Shown here piece by piece: positions 57,592-64,000 of a stretch of DNA of 64,000 nucleotides (positions within the stretch are counted from its first letter, which is position 1; every line of letters begins with the position of its first letter). The notes under the pieces were generated by a model, which saw nothing but the letters and a program-made list of their open reading frames with translations, was not told the origin of the DNA and ran no database searches. The position numbers and the translations under genes were made by a program. Location of the stretch: contig NHZP01000011.1 of NCBI GenBank assembly GCA_003313425.1, positions 1,116,001-1,180,000 on the forward strand, given 5' to 3'. Source of the DNA: Pseudopyrenochaeta lycopersici (taxonomy: Eukaryota; Ascomycota; Dothideomycetes; Pleosporales; Pseudopyrenochaetaceae).

Positions 57592-58095
57592 ATGGCGGAC
57601 AAAAATCAAAATGATGCATCGGACTCGGAGCCGCATGAGCGCACCACGATGCAGCAGCAAAAGGCCATCAACAAGAAGAAACAAGACAGACGCGAAGCTG
57701 GCCTGCAATCTGCACGATCTCGTTCATCTTCACGGCGTGCTCGTCGCGAGCGCATTCAAAAGGCCCAAAAAGACGGCAAGTACATGCACACAACGTCACT
57801 AGAAGCCCTCGAAGAAGCCGACGCAAACGGCGACCTTCAGAAGATGGGCATGTTCGAGCGCATTGGACCCGACAGCACATCCATGGACGGCCCCGTCACC
57901 TATGCACGAGCAATGAGAGGAGAGATTCCCATGCGTGGAACCGACCCCAACCAGCCTTACCGCATGGAGCCGAAGCAGAAGACGGGGAGCGAACTGAAGG
58001 ATCAGGACGGTCTCAAATTGACGCTGGAGGCGAATCTAGAGATTGAGATTGAGCTCAAGGCCAGTATTCGCGGCGACCTTACGCTTAGCTTGTAG
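57592..58095 (+). CDS. disordered protein with C-terminal alternating beta motif (copy 2)
   Basis: From ATG 57592 a single exon encodes 167 aa. An in-frame ATG at 57568 would add eight residues, but 57592 gives MADKNQNDASD, like the MAD start of the neighbour. The N-terminal part is highly charged and basic (KAINKKKQDRREAGLQSARS, SRSSSRRARRERIQKAQKDG). A conserved-looking middle follows (MHTTSLEALEEADANGDL, MFERIGPDS, ARAMRGEIPMRGTDPNQPYR). The last 27 residues are LKLTLEANLEIEIELKASIR then GDLTLSL, matching copy 1 at most positions. Same strand, 822 bp apart. No known domain. The pair may descend from an old duplication followed by divergence of everything but the tail, or share the tail by exchange. 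Confidence 0.78.
   Translation: MADKNQNDASDSEPHERTTMQQQKAINKKKQDRREAGLQSARSRSSSRRARRERIQKAQKDGKYMHTTSLEALEEADANGDLQKMGMFERIGPDSTSMDGPVTYARAMRGEIPMRGTDPNQPYRMEPKQKTGSELKDQDGLKLTLEANLEIEIELKASIRGDLTLSL
58012..58092 (+). other. shared C-terminal beta motif, copy 2
   Basis: Encodes the last 27 residues of the downstream member. It differs from copy 1 mainly by conservative changes and lacks the final Leu. Confidence 0.8.
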
Positions 58096-59173
58096 TAAGT
58101 TCTACCCTTGCCCTCGTCCTTTGCTTACGCCGCATGTGTTACTGTACGAGCGAAGGCGACGATGGTCTGCAAAAGGAACAATGGGCGACGCTAATTGGCA
58201 TTTCACAGCCAATAATGACCTCATTGTACACTGTTGCAAAGACCTCGCCGGTTCCCTTCGTACCGTTCACGTGCGCCAAGTTTTGTCTTGCCTTTGCCTC
58301 GTCGCTTGTGCTTTTCGCTCGCCCGGTCCTGGCAGAATCGCATGACTGAGCTGAACAGTGAATAGTGCATGATCGGATTTCGCATATCCCTTACCACGAA
58401 GTTCACGACCCGGATCGATGCGGCATCGATGGTTCCGCGATCCCGGATAATCGGAGTGCCCTCAGATGGAGGCAATTGAGCGTTTAGGAGTTTAATTGGT
58501 CGCATTGTTTGGTTGCGAATTTTCATGGGTAACTTATCAAAGAGAAAAGAATGATAATTTAACAATCACCACGTTCTTATAAGCTCTTTGTGTTCAAGGT
58601 GATTTTGGTTTTGGGTCGGAGCACCGTGCGTGAACTCGACGATCGTGAACCGCCGCTGGCGATACCCGTTCCCGTTGATCTTCGCCATGGATAGCCTGGT
58701 TCCCCGCGATGGGAAACAATACCCAAGATTCCGGAATCTGGAAATACCCATGGTCTTGAGCAAGAGAGCGCACAAGACATTGTCCTTGCAATTCAAATGC
58801 CATGGTAAGCCGAAATCAGACAGCGCAGATGTTTTCCCATGTGCTTCAAGATAATGCTTTCCACAGGAGCATGGCCTGATTTCTTGGCCAATACTGATCT
58901 CATCCTTAACACGCCAAGTATAGGCCGCATTTGCCTGGGTCGCACGACTAATCAAGCATTTCCCTTTCTATACTTCCTTCACCTGCTCCTAACCCGAGAA
59001 AAAAAATGGCAGATTACAATGCAGCGAGAAAAATCGCCAAAAAGAAGGTCTGGCGTTCTATCACTTGCCATTTGGTGCGAGAAGCTGTGGAGAACATCGC
59101 TTTGAAGAGGCTTTGTCAGCGTGCAAAGTCGGCCATGGCAGCAGGTGAGTATTTTCAAGTCCGTGAATGGTAG
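58096..59173. other. intergenic, about 1.1 kb
   Basis: Short frames at 58566-58955 (-) and 58630-58854 (+) overlap each other and are not recognised. A possible tiny first exon of the next gene is at 59135-59144. Confidence 0.4.
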
Positions 59174-60706
59174 ATGCGTAAAAGTATTGATACTACCAAA
59201 GGCCAGCGGTATGACAAAAACCACAACTTGTCGCATGTTTTTCGTGTGCTGAGGGATTTGTGGCGCCAAGTTACTAGGAAATTGCGACGGTCGCTTGATG
59301 GGCACTCGCTGGTGAGAGCTAGTAGAATGAGTTCATCCAATATTACAGCTATAGGGGAGCGACTTCCTGGCACTGTAGAAGTCCATGGATTCCAAGCTTC
59401 TGACTCTACCGCGATGACCACCTCTGACTCTGAGCCTGTACTTGATGAGTCTCTTCCAGTGGGAGCTCCTGAAGTCCGGATTTTCATAGCCTCCGAACCC
59501 GCCTTTATCACTTCGGTTATCAAGGTGCCGGCTCCTATGCAAGCTTTGCAACCCTTCAGTACAATCATGGACAAACCCACCCCTATAGAGCCCTCAGCGG
59601 AAGCAGTAGTAGGTGAAAGTATGGCCATCACTAGTTATCGCTCGTCCGCTACAACAACCGTAGACCAAAGACCTACTATGGGAGCACCTTTGCAGGGGAA
59701 TGAAACGTCTGCTGGAAGTTTGCGTCTCTCGCATGCTCTGACCATCGTCGAACCTAAAGCTGGGCCCAAACTATTTTTCGACTACCAACATGAGCTCCTC
59801 AACAAAATTGATTGCTTCAAATTCACTACAATGGTAGGCAACCTTGTCATTCGTAAGTCGGGAGATGATGAAGCGCAGGTGGACATGGTTTGCAGAAACC
59901 TGCTTAAGGTTCGAGCAGAATTGGAATATTTATACGTGATCTGGGACCAGTTCACTCTAGACTCACCTTCCATCGCCATGCTTGAAATCTGGAGCCATTT
60001 GAGCAAGGAGCATGCTTTGAAGATCTGCCAGAACATGCAGCCCGGCATGGAATCCTATCGATACTGGGCCAATAAAGTGCAAGGGCGCCGGGAGTATGAT
60101 ACAACCATGAAAATTATGGGTGAGCAATTCTGGGTGGCTTTTGACGGGGAGCTTGATGCGATGGGGGAGGTGGACATTCGGAACCTCGCACCACAGGTCG
60201 GCATTGTCATGGAGCGGTACATTGATATGGGAAAGAACACAGCGACGTTAGCTGCGCCTTCCCAGCCAAAGGACGGACTTTCTGAAAAGCTGAAGCCCCA
60301 AGCAACACCCCTGAGGAAAGTGCGATCTGCTTCACTCTGCAATGCTATCTCGATGGAGCCAGGTCCAGACCAAGCAGTATTCTTCGAGAAGCCCTTGAGT
60401 AGACATCACACAGCACCATTTTCAAGACAGCTGCCACGTCTCAGCGCAATCCCGCAAAAGGCGCTCATGACTGAATACCAGAGCAAAGATGGTCCAAAAT
60501 ATTTCGCGCCCTCGCCTTCATCGCTGACGAAGCAGAGGTTTCCAGTCCGACCATATCGCTACGAACCGCGACACCCCACCACTAGAAGTGCACAATCCGC
60601 GATGCAGCAAGCATCAGTGTCCTCATCCCTAAAGGAAGGGGTGAAGTCAGTTGTTAAGATAACTAAAAGGCCATATTACCGCCGAAGCCCTGTTCCGTTT
60701 CAATAG
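59174..60706 (+). CDS. hypothetical protein, 510 aa
   Basis: An open frame of 510 codons is read from ATG 59174. An alternative model begins at ATG 59135 with a 10-nt exon, GTGAGT donor at 59145 and CAAAG acceptor at 59201, keeping the frame (MAAGQRYDKNH). The N-terminus is basic (HVFRVLRDLWRQVTRKLRRS). Residues ~200-350 look folded and helical (LFFDYQHELLNKIDCFKFTT, LKVRAELEYLYVIWDQFTLD, YWANKVQGRREYDTTMKIMG). The C-terminal third is Pro/Ser/Arg-rich and disordered. No recognised domain, signal peptide or membrane segment. It is likely a real, lineage-restricted protein. Confidence 0.6.
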   Translation: MRKSIDTTKGQRYDKNHNLSHVFRVLRDLWRQVTRKLRRSLDGHSLVRASRMSSSNITAIGERLPGTVEVHGFQASDSTAMTTSDSEPVLDESLPVGAPEVRIFIASEPAFITSVIKVPAPMQALQPFSTIMDKPTPIEPSAEAVVGESMAITSYRSSATTTVDQRPTMGAPLQGNETSAGSLRLSHALTIVEPKAGPKLFFDYQHELLNKIDCFKFTTMVGNLVIRKSGDDEAQVDMVCRNLLKVRAELEYLYVIWDQFTLDSPSIAMLEIWSHLSKEHALKICQNMQPGMESYRYWANKVQGRREYDTTMKIMGEQFWVAFDGELDAMGEVDIRNLAPQVGIVMERYIDMGKNTATLAAPSQPKDGLSEKLKPQATPLRKVRSASLCNAISMEPGPDQAVFFEKPLSRHHTAPFSRQLPRLSAIPQKALMTEYQSKDGPKYFAPSPSSLTKQRFPVRPYRYEPRHPTTRSAQSAMQQASVSSSLKEGVKSVVKITKRPYYRRSPVPFQ

Positions 60707-62837
60707 ATTCCAGGCGAGGAAAGCACACTGAGTTAACGAAGTCAAGATGTAGGTGTGAACAAAGTGTGTTTGCTTTTGGCTACGCTTAGGTAGACTGGTA
60801 CAGTACTAGTACCAAGAAAAAGCATCCTCTGAAGGGTAACACAAACATTCCTCAGCCTGCGTCATGGCTCTCAATACCAAGCCCTCAACATCCCGGATCT
60901 GCTGGGCGCCCGGTAGTAACAACCCCTCTCAATTTACAGTGAGAATTTCGGGTGAGCGGCCTAGATGTCGTCCCTATCAATCATCGGCAACAATGGAGCC
61001 GGCGGTCAAGGGAAGGGACATCTCTACGCGCCTTCGTCACACGTGTCAATACTGACGCGATTGTAGCACTACTACCTATTTCTCCACAACCTCCCTCGCA
61101 CCTCCCGGTTCCAGACCCTGCTTCAAGCATCCGAGTGGGCCAGCTCATGTTGGTCTGACTCTGTTCACGGTCCTTCTGTAAGACTCGCGTCTACTCTTCC
61201 CTTACACTTCTCACCGCCCTGTCTGTGGGAGAGCAAGCTGTCTGTTAACATATCTACGACGATCCCTTTGAGAGTAAACTGCCGTCATCCTCCGGGATAC
61301 CTTCGGCCTTGTTTGACGGAGGATGAACGTGAAAACGCAGATAGTTACGGGTCTTCTCACGCTTTGGATGTGAACGAGACATCCAGACGAGCAACAGAAG
61401 TAGAATCTGAGACACAAGTTCTACTTACCAATCAATAGGATCTGGAAAGTGTCATTTCTGGTCATGCGGGTTGGTTTCATGCTTCTGAGCTTGCTTTGGT
61501 AAATAGTGAATAGTGGTGCTGCTCGGCAGAAGCAGATCTTGGTATCGCATGCTGCGATCAAACCCCAACCACGTTGTATTCACAGTTTCGGTCACATGTA
61601 CTCTACTATCGATTATTCTAGACGTCATAATACTTCGACATGTTCTCAACTTGCGAACAAGAGGGTCTTATGTCTCGGACTTCCGTAGCGTAGACGTCGG
61701 GTTTCCCCGCCCTTCATTGGCGCTCCCCTCCTTGCTGGCCCAACAAGAACCGCCAAGTAACTCTCGCAAACCCTTTATTTCTATAGTTCAAGGTGGTAGG
61801 CTGCAGTGACCCATGCATGTCAATCGTCAACAGATCTGATATGATAATTATGCCCAGTGCGATAGCTATCAGCCGAGCCTTGGCGAGCTTGATGGCCTTT
61901 CCCGAGTTACGCAATGTCACACAAACCCGATCTTACGGTGTGCCCGCATTGGCCTACTATTTGCTCGTATTTCCACGATGTTGTACCCCACCTTTATCTC
62001 TTTTTCCACCCCGCTGAGTCTCCGCCGGGCTTGACCGTAGGACAGCACATTGGCTGCTTGCATAGAGCGCAGTATCCACGCAAGCCCTGGAGTCGCCGGC
62101 GACCATCTCTCCCGACGTGATCTATGCATGGGATTGCCTCTATTATGCTTCAGGTCCAGTGCTTCTGACTAAGTGCTTCTGACTAAGTGCTGCGGCTTAG
62201 CAAGCTATCTAGGCGGTGCTCGGGTTGACGACGACAATTGTTGTTCTACCACATTCAAATCACCAGTGACACCTCCTTGCGGATTTTCCGGTACCCTTAG
62301 TGCAAGATGCTTTTTGGTATGTCTCAATAGTTGGCCATTCCTCGCTCTCTATCTGAGGCGAAGCGCACCAGAATATGTTGACCGCTTAATCCTATGACGG
62401 ACTGTTGGCCTTGCATAGCGTCTACGCGTCTCTCTATATGCTGTGGAACCCAACGAAGCGTCCAGCCTGCTGAGGGTATGCGACCCGGCCCGTAGTAGAC
62501 GATATATGCAAGGATGTAGCACAACCTCCAGCTCTGTTCCGAGGACAGCCGCTAACGCAAAATGCCACGCGGTGTTGGTACAGAAGCTCGTTCATATTCC
62601 AGGCATGCCGCAACCCGAAGCGCTGTGTGCTGGACATCCTCCCTTGCCTTCATCGAACCCACGGTACTGGATACGTTTCGTTTCCTTGGGCGGCCGGCTA
62701 CACTGCATTGGGCTCTCGAGCACCATTCCAACGCAAAGTACCAGAAAGATATCCAGCAAATCTATCTAATGCTGTCGGATCAAACAGCAACATTACAGAC
62801 TGTTTGATACCTCCATTGGTCAGAACATATATCTGAA
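60707..62837. other. gene-poor stretch, 2.1 kb, with a 14-bp tandem repeat
   Basis: Frames of 60-108 codons overlap in several phases without a recognised product. Some near 62443-62836 could be upstream exons of the gene at the right edge, but no splice model is convincing. Confidence 0.4.
62159..62191. repeat. 14-bp tandem repeat, 2.4 copies
   Basis: The unit GTGCTTCTGACTAA is repeated directly twice and followed by five further bases of the unit. Confidence 0.85.
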
Positions 62838-64000
62838 ATGCTCCTTCAGAAGCTTCCCCCCCAAGGCGTACAAGCTCCTAATGCGCATTCGACAAAGCGA
62901 CGACAACTACAGGAGCGACGGCGAACTCTGCAGACAATCAGCGAACTATCAGTCACCGATGGATCTTCGCACGACTTCGGTAGCCTGATGAAGACAGGCC
63001 AAATCGGGCACGTAATACACGCAAGCGGCCCAAGTGTGGAGAGGAAGACTCCAAATCTCAGTAAAAGGCGCAGCCTCCCGCAGTACCGCTCGAACCCAGA
63101 ATGCCTAAGTATACAGTCATCGGCTACTGAACAAGTGATGCACGAATCAGCGTCACGACAATCGCTACTGAAGCAAGCCATCCATTCTACAGATCGAAGT
63201 CAGTGCCAGGAAGGTTGGAATGCAATAAGGGAGCAGGCGAGAGTGCAGCGTGAGCAAGCCGTTGTAGGGGCAACAGTCAGGCGACAGGCATCTGATTATA
63301 CATCCGCGGTCAAGAGTCAATCTTCACTGCCAAGCAATGCATCATCGCCTCCGAAAGAGTCAAGTCGAGACCGTCACAAATCATACACGAGCCATCAACA
63401 ACTGCTTCGCAACAGTCGTTCGATCCGTGGGCTTCCCCAAAGTCCTGAGTGGCGGCCTAGTGTGGGAGTCTTGAAAGGGACATCCAATCACCATGAACAT
63501 GACACCGAGTCATCTGGGCGTGCGAGTACAGATTCAAGCTCGTACCGCTCTTCTCACGACAGTGCTGTTCGCAGATCTCAGTCTGGTTCTTCGAACCGAT
63601 CGTTCAGTTTAGAAGCGGCTCCCCTAATGCCAAACACCTTTGGTCCATCCGCACAACGCCACTATCTGAGTTCTGCCAATTTCCACAGAGGCGCTGCATT
63701 AAACCAATTCCCTGTTTCTAAAAATGCAAGACTGAACCCAACGGCACGCTCATCATCTTTGCCTTCCATTCGCGTGGAGGACATGGGCGTGTTGTACCCC
63801 AGGAACAAGCAAAACATGCACCAATCGTCTCAATCACTGACACAAAAAGAGCAACTTGTCACTATCCAAACTGCACGACTGGCAGCTTTGGCTGCGCTTA
63901 CAGCATCCGAACACAACACTACCCAGGAGACGCATATTTCCCACACATCAGCCATGAACCTACAGTCTCCCCATCGCCCTCCTCAGACCTACCAGCCAAA
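62838..64000 (+). CDS. Ser/Arg/Gln-rich hypothetical protein, partial (runs off the window)
   Basis: From ATG 62838 the frame stays open for 387 codons to the last base, with no stop. It starts MLLQKLPPQGVQAPNAHSTK and continues with a basic, helical stretch (RRQLQERRRTLQTISELSVT). A long Ser/His/Arg-rich disordered region follows (STDSSSYRSSHDSAVRRSQS). Near the edge a hydrophobic helical piece appears (IQTARLAALAALTASEHN). No recognised domain lies in the visible part. Composition resembles fungal regulatory or cytoskeletal adaptor proteins. The real start could lie in an upstream exon. Confidence 0.65.
   Translation, partial: MLLQKLPPQGVQAPNAHSTKRRQLQERRRTLQTISELSVTDGSSHDFGSLMKTGQIGHVIHASGPSVERKTPNLSKRRSLPQYRSNPECLSIQSSATEQVMHESASRQSLLKQAIHSTDRSQCQEGWNAIREQARVQREQAVVGATVRRQASDYTSAVKSQSSLPSNASSPPKESSRDRHKSYTSHQQLLRNSRSIRGLPQSPEWRPSVGVLKGTSNHHEHDTESSGRASTDSSSYRSSHDSAVRRSQSGSSNRSFSLEAAPLMPNTFGPSAQRHYLSSANFHRGAALNQFPVSKNARLNPTARSSSLPSIRVEDMGVLYPRNKQNMHQSSQSLTQKEQLVTIQTARLAALAALTASEHNTTQETHISHTSAMNLQSPHRPPQTYQP

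Noticed and set aside
59007..59105. Possible first exon starting MADYNAARK for the 510-residue protein
   Set aside because: On recounting the A-run its frame ends at a stop and does not connect in phase with the downstream exon.
1..64000. CRISPR arrays, rRNA genes, intact transposons or terminal inverted repeats
   Set aside because: None was seen. The window is eukaryotic, repeats are only short tandems and one microsatellite, and no transposase or reverse transcriptase motif was recognised.

Overview
This window is nuclear DNA of a filamentous ascomycete. The intron structure (mostly 45-80 bp, GT...CTRAY...AG), a Zn2Cys6 regulator, fungal-type MFS drug/H+ antiporters, an INO80 Ies2 subunit, a PL4 rhamnogalacturonan lyase and an eroded HR-PKS fragment all point that way. 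The gene mix and style suggest a Dothideomycete, probably Pleosporales; that placement is inference from overall character. All gene models were assembled by hand from reading frames plus splice signals.

Layout. 0-5.6 kb: an HMG-box regulator (3 exons) and an HSL-type alpha/beta hydrolase whose first intron reads as GC-AG. 5.6-10.1 kb: gene-poor. 10.1-16.4 kb: a class I O-methyltransferase (+), an LtrA-family membrane protein (-) with an unresolved 5' end, and an MFS transporter (-). 18.2-22 kb: a secreted DJ-1/PfpI protein (+) and a secreted M28 glutamate carboxypeptidase (-) with a 14-nt microexon. 22.9-26.3 kb: a large GAS2(GAR)-domain cytoskeletal protein. 26.8 kb: tRNA-Lys(CTT). 27.6-30.0 kb: a Zn2Cys6 transcription factor with 6 exons. 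30-32.8 kb: no gene recognised. 33.1-35.0 kb: Ies2 and a Cys-rich small protein with a hydrophobic tail.

36.1-40.2 kb: a divergent pair, a DHA1 MFS transporter (-) and a secreted rhamnogalacturonan lyase (+). 40.2-45.8 kb: another MFS transporter (-), a phytanoyl-CoA-dioxygenase-like enzyme (+) and argininosuccinate lyase ARG4 (-). 46.6-54.5 kb looks eroded: a conserved hypothetical gene split by a one-base frameshift, an intact 14-TM DHA2 efflux pump (-), and a relic of a polyketide synthase acyltransferase domain with an in-frame TAG and frameshifts. 54.5-58.1 kb: a DUF2470 membrane protein (-) and two neighbouring genes for unlike, disordered proteins that end in the same alternating-hydrophobic C-terminal motif. 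59.2-60.7 kb: an unrecognised 510-residue protein. 62.8 kb to the edge: the 5' part of a Ser-rich open reading frame that runs off the window.

How the genes relate. There is no single operon-like system. The most coherent functional groupings are the pectin lyase with its divergent transporter, the efflux pump beside the PKS relic (probably the remains of a secondary-metabolite cluster), and the tandem pair sharing the C-terminal motif, which is the least explained feature here.
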